In this document: positions 34,301 to 39,461 of the stretch, in pieces | Layout: the number at the start of each line of letters is the position of its first letter | How positions within the stretch are numbered: position 1 is the first letter of the stretch | Assembly: GCF_002159765.1 (NCBI RefSeq) | Contig: NZ_NFJH01000013.1 | Location: 1 to 46,685 of the forward strand | Source: Collinsella sp. An268 | GTDB taxonomy: Bacteria > Actinomycetota > Coriobacteriia > Coriobacteriales > Coriobacteriaceae | Reading direction: 5' to 3' | Length of the DNA: 46,685 nucleotides | Notes under the pieces: model-generated | Seen by the model: only the letters and a program-made list of their open reading frames with translations | The model's database searches: none | What the model was told of the DNA's origin: nothing | Position numbers and translations under genes: made by a program

Positions 34301-34780
34301 ACCACGGTGACCTTTGGTGCCGCGAAGGCGCTCGAGGGCCGCGAGATTGCCGAGGGCGAGTTCGAGTTCGAACTCAAGGGCGCTCAGGGCAACGTGGTGG
34401 CAACGGCGACGAACGACGCGGACGGCGCGGTGACGTTCGAGCCGCAGACCTTCGGCGATGCGGGCACCTACGAGTTCACCATCTCTGAGGTGCAGGGCGA
34501 TGCCGAGGGCGTGACCTACGACACGACGGTTTACAATGTGGTTCTGACGCTTGTGGACAACGGCAGGGGCGGTCTTGAGGTCACCGAGCTCACCTACAAC
34601 GGCGCGGCTGCGCTCCCGGTGTTTACCAACACCTACACCGAGCCCCCGGCGCCGGTTGGGCCCGATGAGGTTATCCCTGCAACGGGCGATGCCGCGGTCG
34701 CAGCCGTCGCCGCAACGGTCGCTATTGGTGGTACTCTGGTGGCAGCGGGCTACGTGACGAGTAAGAAGCGTGGTGAGTAA
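25391..34780 (+). CDS. Giant LPXTG-type surface protein: VWA domain plus about 15 pilin-type (FctA/Cna-B-like) repeats
   Basis: This 3129-residue cell-wall protein starts with a basic, hydrophobic signal peptide that should be cut after AVPAYA (residue 37). A von Willebrand A domain spans about 160-390, with the MIDAS motif DTSGS at 170-174 and FFTDGEP. From about 727 a chain of roughly 110-150-residue domains begins. Each opens with a K-containing strand (VQKNLEGRDW, VTKNLVGRDW, ITKQLNNRD, FTKVFDP), has a central YTVTE-like glutamate and ends F-x-N-x-Y (FKNTY, FVNTY). Lys-Asn isopeptide bonds are expected by analogy with FctA-type pilins. One DUF11-like domain (about 1957-2060, DILTYTIDWANN) interrupts the series. 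The C-terminus has IPATGD (3095), a hydrophobic helix and KKRGE, a sortase signal. The GTG start follows GGAGGAGAAGG. Likely a host-tissue adhesin or stalk. No sortase gene is in the window. Confidence 0.93.
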   Translation: MSLMYLGKKKRFGGRLFALLAALLVVASTLFAVPAYAADGSTSGNPVADFFGGIAQTLGLAPVDESPNVQVLSTEGADTVVDPNTTNVWTNFTRPGGQPSTQNVGRIWTDKSVFDGDYSFTNDNDAGLNGKKVEKGDSDFLVSLSALSSTSNLKEMVKTSQPLDIVLVLDTSGSMSGSKMTNLKNAANSFIDATAENNRGLEQDQQTRLAIVRFASGANTERQLNYVTDQNVQQYKSTINGFRASGATYAEEGLQQAQNELDRNGRADVQQIVIFFTDGEPNHQNGFDNVVAAEAVNTAHEMKQDGTIVYAIGVMNGADASVTDDDGFNEYMNGVSSNYPNATANGSNGSFFDWDGYYNTTFGERAEGDYYKAASDPDSIEEIFDEISDEVQQGVGSGSPIEENTQQGNTEPGTLTFEDQLGNYMQVTGTGAGTGKIQLAYGDQIYTSDNKTTLGNTDTYHFSGAVDGNAVYGAANLSDLVVTVERSDDLATGDKITVTLPASLLPMRHYDVDTDANTMTVSQAYPVRLFYGVSLKADAKTALGTPTSEVYADIVKSQTSDDGASIDFYSNSFTKGAADGSTTASFSPNAGNKFYYYTQDTTLYTNPECTTEANWNTARNANTLYYKDVYWVQTGDGNGAREVTDGYGTVTSGTAEWNAIVRPYQGGAYYIPANTQRTERPHTLTDGKDSNATGTAANVLNPSWTEAGDVTQALGNNGKLSFEKPGSLEIKKNVDWGNASDQTKQDKNEFTFDITNAAAPTGEGEATEPLAGTYNYYVGDSDTAAGQVTFTNGSATLTVDGGTTVRIDGLPAGTTFTVTEQGVGQNGWTVTDATSQENVENTNTTDGVVTGTIPAGSQASLTFSNAYHANEVNLSANTTLKVQKNLEGRDWRDTDSFDFTITGFRAPSVVDPVPVPEDTVITVDASTDAYTASFGDITFDTPGEYRYAIQENGDPEQPIAGIDYSDAIYRVTVMVGDSGTGSLVIDSVKIELMYDDGGNLANTENEGTPVEGDTMAFKNTYNASTDTEGIQGRKVYNDTTGNNPYEGGKFSFKLEAQGGFVTGSGNVNNLTIPAANTPMPDNAQDNAVTTSNVGENFTFPTITFDGNDAGNTYVYKVTEVNTGEAGMTYSAAEHTVQISVEEVAGADGTHIVATVQAPYNNPQNLVFENTYDPADATLTGADAIHGTKTLTGRDMKDGETFYFQLTATNAAAQSVLPNAKTIEVTSLTDGSANFDFGEMSFSKVGKYTFTVNEVADQNGTETTNVSGMTYDANICTVTVDVTDNKQGALVADVTYSNDVNSSVTDKAQFNNTYEASMNYGAEGAGGIVVTKTLNDRAEENNTFLFTITGENEEDTAKLHDQDRKFSHGPLTPGVPNEMEKLQQLTFDETDAGKTYTFIVDELEDEFGPNESADTLKGVDFDQSQYRVDIEVLDNGDGTMHTVTTVTKTMDRNGSAVNEAVYGPSDSATDGYTAPKFGFVNDYNPDPAVVGGSADAKIQVTKTVEGADSAADYTFTLTPVDPDQAQYIEGLTDGKLEVSTNGTIAEGTSQTVEFGELRFTKADSYGFIVKENQPAEDAGWTFDDADGDDATDTHYVEIVITDKNAEGKYDGKLYVESVTSDAGADQPVQITNSYKADPVVVGGEDAEQQITVQKSVTGDDTAADAEFNFLLEPVVDDTNTEAVWRANVEAAEAGFEPKTTITGGVTTDTPKTATFGGIRFKAAGDYTFKVTEVEGTDDQADPSGWTYDGHEAFVTVHVTDNGEGKLGATVSYNNDGATGADKGVTNAAAFTNTYTGSGELDGATDLVVTKNLVGRDWTADDEFTFSIAAGDPTTQQAVDAGNVTLPDSPITIDSETKNHIAAFGNIQFSGSGEHTYTFVVKENVPEGANADNGWTFDHLTYDNSFKTVTVHVTDNGSGELTAELVDESSDELTFTNVYYNPDEAKESAPAEGDTNGVQVGDILTYTIDWANNAVNENGVPVAAEVTVTDKLPVGLVYVGVPEGAIKPTSVSDDNKTIVWELGKQAVGAADTLTFNARVTEDAAPAGEVNNQATVTVGNNEHETNTTHDEIGTGNLTISKTVTVDEEQGTQIDTNKAFTFTIALTDTAGNPLTGAYTLGNVPGEEAPQLISFAGDEAAEIPAGSAVVTLKHGENIVIQGLPEGASYTVTENLNNAEGGADYGYAQVAPVDGEQAAAPATGTIPVGDENASAEFVNAYSTDPGEVPGTGDVDKAFNLTKQFTGRDGNAWLKGDQFSFTLTPVDGAPMPTEGLNEDGTKTVTVGVANVADPENGIASINFGDITYATAGTYKYTVTETNAGDTINGVTYDGDTVDITVTVTDNGSGKLTAAVAKTDEDANASFTNTYDSTIHYGADGKGGLTITKQLNNRDMTAGQFTMTVTAADDASAEKIGGQTVELKSAAAAANTAAPVTGSPFDNVTFNLDDAGKTFTYTIAETGTAPAGYQFDTNVYTVSITPRDNGDGTMTVSTQVTSEGGYNEMTEGVATVPFVNTYDPDQTTVGANGSASIVAHKTLENDDIANYKGAFTFKVTGGDTVVATGSNDAAGNITFSDIAYTSEELYKATHGGSDVIGTATMKTDETTGNEVYTFAYSVTEDALPGDNGVSYVSGNGGVTVVVTDDHSGKLSAEVVYDNDAQSIEFVNAYGTGTDGATTLTLAGSKQLVGVNGAQAPALKAGQFNFSIVGNAATDGTRAPMPESATATNAQSGAVSFGPITYTMENVFGAKASATDESATNEGIETYTAGRTKEFTYTVTENQGGEVIDGITYDASSQTIEVTVTDEGDGKISAAVTGVSDAAKGNDDFTFVNTYAVTPVDSTPTGNGGLTFTKVFDPQSGTRQLAEGDFTFQLTDAAGKVVATGTNDANGKVAMSAIRFTQAGDYSYTLSEVVPEGATPNADGSYTLDGVTYLPAQYTVTAHVMDNHNGTLTVTWDMTNADGDATTTAEFVNVYNVDPTTVTFGAAKALEGREIAEGEFEFELKGAQGNVVATATNDADGAVTFEPQTFGDAGTYEFTISEVQGDAEGVTYDTTVYNVVLTLVDNGRGGLEVTELTYNGAAALPVFTNTYTEPPAPVGPDEVIPATGDAAVAAVAATVAIGGTLVAAGYVTSKKRGE

Positions 34781-34781
34781 C

Positions 34782-35126
34782 ATGCCAGGTACGGGTGCGT
34801 CGCTCACGGGTGTGAGCAACCGGATCAACGGCAGACATGCCTTCATCCACGAGCGCGTACTCGAACTCATTGTGCGCGAGACGGAGTTGCGCGAGTCGGT
34901 CAGCTTTAGCAAGGCCGACCTCGCGCGCCGCCTCGGGTGCTGCGATCGAACCCTCGATCGCGCACTCACCCGCCTCCGCCGCGAAGGGCTCATTATCTCC
35001 GAGCCCACGTACGGACCCTCGGGGGCACAGCTCGGCAACGTGTACCGTGCAACCGAGGAGGGCAAACAGGTTGCCCATCGCTTTACGCGCGAGAAGCCCA
35101 AGCGCAAGCCCGAGGCAGACGCGTAA
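34782..35126 (+). CDS. Small winged-helix DNA-binding protein directly after the adhesin
   Basis: This 114-residue protein has a helix-turn-helix: SFSKADLARRLGCCDRTLDRALTRLRREGLIISEPTYGPSGAQLGNVYRATEEG. That is the look of a winged-helix regulator with a GntR/MarR-like wing. The C-terminus is basic (RFTREKPKRKPEADA). The name of the family is not certain. The ATG at 34782 lies one base after the adhesin stop, with GGTGAG upstream; two in-frame GTG codons (34770, 34773) would overlap the adhesin. It must be co-transcribed with the 9.4-kb adhesin gene, so it could report on, or feed back upon, that gene's transcription. A terminator follows. Confidence 0.85.
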   Translation: MPGTGASLTGVSNRINGRHAFIHERVLELIVRETELRESVSFSKADLARRLGCCDRTLDRALTRLRREGLIISEPTYGPSGAQLGNVYRATEEGKQVAHRFTREKPKRKPEADA

Positions 35127-35195
35127 GGGTGTGCGGGCAACGCGAGTTTGCCCAGCCCGACCGACGCAACCGTCCGTAAAGCGTCACACGAGATG

Positions 35196-35237
35196 AACGA
35201 CCCCGGCTGGTCTGAACCGCCGGGGTCGTTTTATTTT
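35196..35237 (+). terminator. Terminator of the adhesin/regulator operon
   Basis: AACGACCCCGGC and GCCGGGGTCGTT form a perfect 12-bp stem with an 11-base loop, followed by TTATTTTT. Confidence 0.93.
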
Positions 35238-35310
35238 TGGATCTTCTCTCCATGCACAGTGGAATGCATGGCGTCCCTCGCGCATCCATGCCGCCGTATC
35301 GGATGTATCT

Positions 35311-35474
35311 CTATTTGCATCTTATTTGCTTCTGATTTGCCGGCTATTTGTTCGATAAGGCACTTTCCTGCCGGCAAATCGCGACGACCCAGTCGAAATA
35401 AGCATCTACCTGCGAAATCGTGCAACTCGCTCGCTCTAGCTTTATTTGCTTCTTATTTGACGCCTATTTGCTTG
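35311..35474. repeat. 11-bp-period TATTTGC arrays
   Basis: Four consecutive 11-mers lie at 35311-35354: CTATTTGCATC, TTATTTGCTTC, TGATTTGCCGG and CTATTTGTTCG. Three more lie at 35442-35474: TTATTTGCTTC, TTATTTGACGC and CTATTTGCTTG. The word repeats exactly every 11 bases in both blocks. An inverted GCAAATC (35374-35380) and a CGCAGGTAGA motif (minus, 35405-35414) lie between them. Confidence 0.85.
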
Positions 35475-35542
35475 GTCAATGCTTCCGTCCGTGCTTTTTG
35501 GCACGCGCGGGTGACAGCGTGGACAGGAATAGACCCCGTAGG

Positions 35543-35734
35543 CTACCTAGGAAACCTAGACACTACCTAGGAAACCTAGGAAGCAACTTCCTAAGTAACT
35601 TCTTAAGTAACTTCCTAGGTTTCCTAGGTAAGTTCCTAGGTACACGGTAAAACTTCCTAGGTAAGCGCCAAAACTTACTAGGTTCAGCTCATATATTTCT
35701 AGGTTCAATCGACAGCGCATGAGATTCAATCGAG
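35543..35734. repeat. CTAGG phased array with 9-, 12- and 21-bp steps
   Basis: CCTAG-type cores begin at 35546, 35555, 35566, 35575, 35590, 35602, 35614, 35623, 35635, 35656, 35677 and 35698. The block at 35585-35620 is three 12-mers: AACTTCCTAAGT, AACTTCTTAAGT and AACTTCCTAGGT. From 35630 the unit is 21 bp (35630, 35651, 35672, 35693, 35714), the last copies sharing GTTCAATCGA or ATTCAATCGA. Most cores are palindromic (CCTAGG, CTTAAG). Confidence 0.88.
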
Positions 35735-36041
35735 ACGGACTCGGCTGAGAGCAGACTCATCGTGCCCGCGCAGCTGCTGCAAAACGGCGGCGCGATAGCG
35801 CTGATGTAGCCGCGCGGATGGGGAGCCGCTTGCATAGGGACGTTTGGTGAGAGGTTCCGTGTGCTTGGCGGCTAACGACAGGAACCTGACGTTAGCGCAT
35901 GCGGGCCCAAAAGATTCACCCAGGCGGAAGGTGCCAGAATGGGTACCCTTACAACGATATGTGTTGCGGTGCAGGCGGTGCTTTACGCAGTTGCGTTGTC
36001 GTCTGCGCCCGATGGCCTGAGTCCACATGCGGGGAGGCACC

Positions 36042-36779
36042 ATGGCAGACGAGAAGCGTGACGAGGCGTTGGATGCGGCAGAGCGCACCGATGAGATTGG
36101 CTCCATCGAGGTGGAGGACGGCGACCGCACCGAGGAGAACGCCTCTCCCGAGCCCGAGATGGAAGATCTGCCCGCGCTCGTGCTGGGCGACGAGGCGGAG
36201 CACGACGCCGAGCTCCACGAGGAGGTCATCGATAGCGAGATCGCCTGGCGCGGCAAGATCTTCGACGTCGAGCGCCTGCAGGTGCGCCTGCCCAATGGCC
36301 ACACGTCCGTGCGCGACGTGGTGCGCCACCGGGGTGCCGCGGCCGTGGTGGCCCTCACCACGAGCGGCAAGATCGCCCTCGTCCGTCAGTACCGCACCTC
36401 ACTCGGCCGCGTGACGGTGGAGATTCCCGCCGGCAAGCTCGACCCGGGCGAGGATCCGCTCGAGTGCGCCAAGCGCGAGCTCAAAGAGGAGACGGGCTTT
36501 GTTGCCGGACGCATCGCCTATCTCACCACCATCGCGACGAGTTGCGGGTTTGCAGACGAGCTCATCCACATCTACCTAGCAACCCAGCTCTCGTTTGAGG
36601 GTGCGCGCCCCGATGACGACGAGTTCCTCAACGTCGACCTCGTGCCGGTGGGCGAGCTGGTGGATGCCGTGCTCGACGGCAAGATCGAAGACGCCAAGAC
36701 TGTGGTTGGCGCACTCGCCTGCGAGGTCATGAGCCGTCGGCTTGCCGACGCCGCCGTGGCGGAGGAGGCGGGCGATTAG
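36042..36779 (+). CDS. Nudix hydrolase, ADP-ribose pyrophosphatase-like, with acidic N-terminal extension
   Basis: The Nudix box GX5EX7REUXEEXGU is complete in GKLDPGEDPLECAKRELKEETGF. The preceding ALVRQYR-type strand and VEIPAGK resemble ADP-ribose/ADP-sugar pyrophosphatases (NudF/YqkG group). These hydrolyse ADP-ribose to AMP and ribose 5-phosphate; substrate assignment by motif alone is tentative. The 245-residue protein has about 65 extra, strongly acidic residues before the catalytic domain (rich in Glu and Asp), which homologues usually lack. The ATG at 36042 has GGGGAGG upstream; the ATG at 36027 overlaps that site. It lies downstream of the CTAGG array. Confidence 0.9.
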   Translation: MADEKRDEALDAAERTDEIGSIEVEDGDRTEENASPEPEMEDLPALVLGDEAEHDAELHEEVIDSEIAWRGKIFDVERLQVRLPNGHTSVRDVVRHRGAAAVVALTTSGKIALVRQYRTSLGRVTVEIPAGKLDPGEDPLECAKRELKEETGFVAGRIAYLTTIATSCGFADELIHIYLATQLSFEGARPDDDEFLNVDLVPVGELVDAVLDGKIEDAKTVVGALACEVMSRRLADAAVAEEAGD

Positions 36780-37247
36780 GCCGCCGGCACCTGCCCTCGC
36801 CGCCGCGCCCGCTCTTGCCTTAGACGGACAGTAATCTGGCGCCATTCCTAGGTTATGGCCTAACTTGGGGTGGCGCTATCTTTATGCAAGGTTATCCGTC
36901 GCGCTTGGCACTTGGATGATAACTAAGAGGCTACTGAGTGATAACTGAAAGGCAACTGAAGCCGCGTGTGCCGTGAATGAGCCGATGCGAAAACCCGCAG
37001 GTAGAACGCGTGAAGCGGAAGCGAGACCAGTGCCGAGTGACCGGTTTTGTGATTCTCAGGCAACTGAATGTGATTCGGCGGCAACTGAACCGAACGTATG
37101 TTTCTCGTTTGTCTGTAATCCGCCGCACCGCCGCACCGCCGCATCGGCCGCTGTCGTATACTAGGGCGTTGCCGCGCCGCCGCGCTTTGCCGTGCGCCTT
37201 ACCCTGCGGCTTCGTTTGCGTAAACGCCCGATAGATAGCGAGTACCC
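36780..37247. other. 468-base non-coding region with AACTGA array
   Basis: It contains a possible long imperfect hairpin (about 36839-36878, GGCGCCA...TGGCGC with inner TAGGTTATGGCCTA) that may end the Nudix gene. It also holds the AACTGA array (36918-37090) and one AAACCCGCAGGTAGA motif (36991-37005). Short frames here are not credible genes. Confidence 0.65.
36918..37090. repeat. 11-bp-period AACTGA array
   Basis: Four consecutive 11-mers lie at 36918-36961: GATAACTAAGA, GGCTACTGAGT, GATAACTGAAA and GGCAACTGAAG. Two further copies of GGCAACTGAA start at 37059 and 37080, 21 bases apart. Confidence 0.8.
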
Positions 37248-39041
37248 ATGAGCAAGCCCAAGACGATGTTCCGTCGTTTTCTCTCTTACTACCGGCCCGA
37301 ACTCGGCCTGTTTATCGCCGACACCGTATGCGCCCTCGTCATCGCGGGCATCGACCTCGCGTTTCCGAGCATCCTGCGCGCGCTCACGGGAGGACTGTTT
37401 ACCGAGGGGCGCGACGCCATCCTCGGCGCGCTCGGCATGATCGCCCTCGGCTTGGCGACGATGTACCTCGTCCGCATGGGCTGTCGCTACTTTGTGTCCG
37501 CGCAGGGCCACATCATGGGCGCGCGCATGGAGTCGCGCATGCGCGAGGACCTGTTTGACCAGTACGAGCGCTTCTGCTTCAGCTATTTCGACCGCGTCAA
37601 CTCGGGCGACATGATGAGCCGCGTGGTCAACGACCTGTTTGACATCTGCGAGGCCGCCCACCACGTGCCCGAGTGGATCATCATCTGCGGCGTCGAGATC
37701 GTGGGTGCCTACGTGATCCTCTTTACCATCTCACCGGTGCTCGCCGGCGTGATGGCCGTGGTGACCCTGGTGTTTGTGGCCATCATGGTGCGGCAGAACC
37801 TGCGTATGCGCGCGGTGTTTGCCGACAACCGCCGCAAGATCTCCGAGGTCAACTCCCAGCTGCAGGACTCGCTCGCCGGCATCCGCGTAGTGAAGTCGTT
37901 TGCCAACGAGCAGACCGAGCGCGAGAAGTTCCGCCACTCCAACGCGCGCTACCTCGAGTCCAAGGTCAACCAGTATCACGCCATGGGCTCCTATCAGGCC
38001 ACAAGCGCCCTCATGACGGGTGCGCTCTTTACCATCATCGTCGTGCTCGGCGGCTATCTGGTTGCCCAGGGCCAGATGACCGCCGTCGACATGGCGACGT
38101 TTGCGCTCTACATCAGCCTCTTTACCACGCCCATCGAGACGCTCGTCAACTCGACCGAGACGGTTCAGAAGGCCATCGCCGGCTTCAAGCGCATGGACGA
38201 GGTCATCCTGAGCATGCCCGACATCGTCGATGCGCCAGATGCGCGCCCGCTCGAGGTGACGGAGGGCGCCATCGCCTATAACGATGTCTGCTTTAGCTAC
38301 GATGACGCGGAGCTTGCCGAGAACGGCTCTGCCCCCGCGCGCCCTGTGATCGACCACCTGTCGCTTACCATCGCGCCCGGCGAGACCATCGCGCTCGTGG
38401 GCCCTTCGGGCGGCGGCAAGTCCACCACGTGCTCACTGCTGCCGCGCTTCTACGACGTGCTTTCGGGCTCTATCACCATCGACGGACAGGACGTGCGCTC
38501 GGTTACGCAGGAGAGCCTGCGCCGCGCCATCGGCTTGGTGCAGCAGGACGTGTACCTGTTTGACGGAACGCTCCGCGACAACATCGCCTACGGCCGGCCC
38601 GGCGCCAGCCAACAGGAGATTGAGGAGGCCGCGCGCCGTGCGAACATTCACGACTTTATTGCGAGCCTGCCCGAGGGCTACGACACCGTGGTGGGGGAGC
38701 GTGGCAGCCGGCTTTCGGGCGGGCAGAAGCAGCGCGTCGCCATCGCCCGCGTGTTTTTGAAGGACCCCAAGATCCTCATTCTGGACGAGGCGACGAGTGC
38801 CCTCGACAACGAGAGCGAAGAGGCCGTGCAGGAGTCGCTCGAGCGGCTTGCTGCCGACCGCACGACGATCATCATCGCGCATCGTCTCTCGACCATTAAG
38901 GGTGCCGACGAGATCGCGACGGTCGAGGCCGGGCGCGTGGTGGAGCGCGGCACGCACGATGAGCTGCTCGCCCGCGGCGGCACGTACGCGCGCTACTACC
39001 GCATGCAGTTCGAGGGCGCCCGTGCGCACGAACTGGCATAA
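37248..39041 (+). CDS. ABC transporter, fused permease/ATP-binding (exporter type)
   Basis: This is a half-transporter of the type-IV (MsbA/LmrA-like) class that should work as a dimer. About 330 residues form the transmembrane domain, with six hydrophobic helices and [29 protein letters not shown]. The nucleotide-binding domain has Walker [14 protein letters not shown]-loop [11 protein letters not shown], signature LSGGQKQR, Walker [13 protein letters not shown] and the switch IIAHRLSTI. The length of 597 residues is typical. The substrate cannot be told from sequence; lipids, peptides and drugs are all possible. It stands alone, though such proteins may pair with a second half-transporter elsewhere. 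The ATG at 37248 has only a weak ribosome site (GCGAG). Confidence 0.93.
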   Translation: MSKPKTMFRRFLSYYRPELGLFIADTVCALVIAGIDLAFPSILRALTGGLFTEGRDAILGALGMIALGLATMYLVRMGCRYFVSAQGHIMGARMESRMREDLFDQYERFCFSYFDRVNSGDMMSRVVNDLFDICEAAHHVPEWIIICGVEIVGAYVILFTISPVLAGVMAVVTLVFVAIMVRQNLRMRAVFADNRRKISEVNSQLQDSLAGIRVVKSFANEQTEREKFRHSNARYLESKVNQYHAMGSYQATSALMTGALFTIIVVLGGYLVAQGQMTAVDMATFALYISLFTTPIETLVNSTETVQKAIAGFKRMDEVILSMPDIVDAPDARPLEVTEGAIAYNDVCFSYDDAELAENGSAPARPVIDHLSLTIAPGETIALVGPSGGGKSTTCSLLPRFYDVLSGSITIDGQDVRSVTQESLRRAIGLVQQDVYLFDGTLRDNIAYGRPGASQQEIEEAARRANIHDFIASLPEGYDTVVGERGSRLSGGQKQRVAIARVFLKDPKILILDEATSALDNESEEAVQESLERLAADRTTIIIAHRLSTIKGADEIATVEAGRVVERGTHDELLARGGTYARYYRMQFEGARAHELA

Positions 39042-39461
39042 CTGGCATAACGTCTGGGATAAATCGGGGGTTATTAATTCTAGTGCACGGTTGCGCGCCA
39101 CCTTGCAAAGTAGAGGCGGCGCGCCGTGTCAGAAAAAGTGCAGGTAGAGAGGTCGCACGATTTTGCGCCTACTTGCGGGAGTCACTCTGAAATAGGCACT
39201 AGAATTAATAACCCCCTGCGCGGACAGGAGCGAGCTGTGTAGATAGGGGCGAAAAGGGCTAGAGTTGCCTGACGGATGCCGCATGCCCCCGCTGGTACGG
39301 CTGATTCTTATAGCGACTCAGCCTGGATTGCGCTCCGCGCGCTTTGCTTCTTACATGAGAATTGCGCAGCGTAAGGCGGCCGCCGTGCCGCTATGCGTAT
39401 AATGGCGGCGCGGCGTACGCCGCCACACTGAGAACACCCCCGACGCGCACCTAGGTTGGCC
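39042..39461. other. 420-base non-coding region with inverted-repeat element and a promoter
   Basis: Most of the left half is the 151-bp inverted-repeat element (39066-39216). A TATAAT -10 box (39398-39403) lies 59 bases before the next gene, with no clear -35 box. No gene is seen. Confidence 0.65.
39066..39216. repeat. 151-bp element with perfect 21-bp terminal inverted repeats
   Basis: The bases 39066-39086 (starting GGGGGTTATTAATTC) recur exactly inverted at 39196-39216. The interior carries AAAAGTGCAGGTAGA (39134-39148) and an approximate inverse CCTACTTGCGGG, but no coding sequence. No target duplication is visible. Its size closely matches the 149-bp element after dnaB, although the end sequences differ. 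Confidence 0.85.

Larger units (their letters stand above)
35127..36041. other. 915-base non-coding region with terminator and two phased repeat arrays
   Basis: It begins with the adhesin-operon terminator. An 11-bp TATTTG array follows (35311-35474), then a CTAGG array with 9-, 12- and 21-bp steps (35543-35734), and finally about 300 bases of ordinary-looking sequence before the Nudix gene. Short open frames here are not credible. Confidence 0.75.

Noticed and set aside
26750-35140. Minus-strand open frame of 2796 codons antisense to the adhesin
   Set aside because: It mirrors the adhesin codon bias (few TTA, CTA or TCA codons in the sense strand, so few antisense stops). Its product is a low-information Arg/His/Val/Gly repeat with no known motif, and it has no ribosome site.
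35148-35570. Plus-strand frame of 140 codons after the wHTH gene
   Set aside because: It runs through a strong terminator and the TATTTGC arrays, and has no motif.
35311-35734. CRISPR array
   Set aside because: Repeat words are 5-12 bases with no constant spacers, and no cas gene is present.
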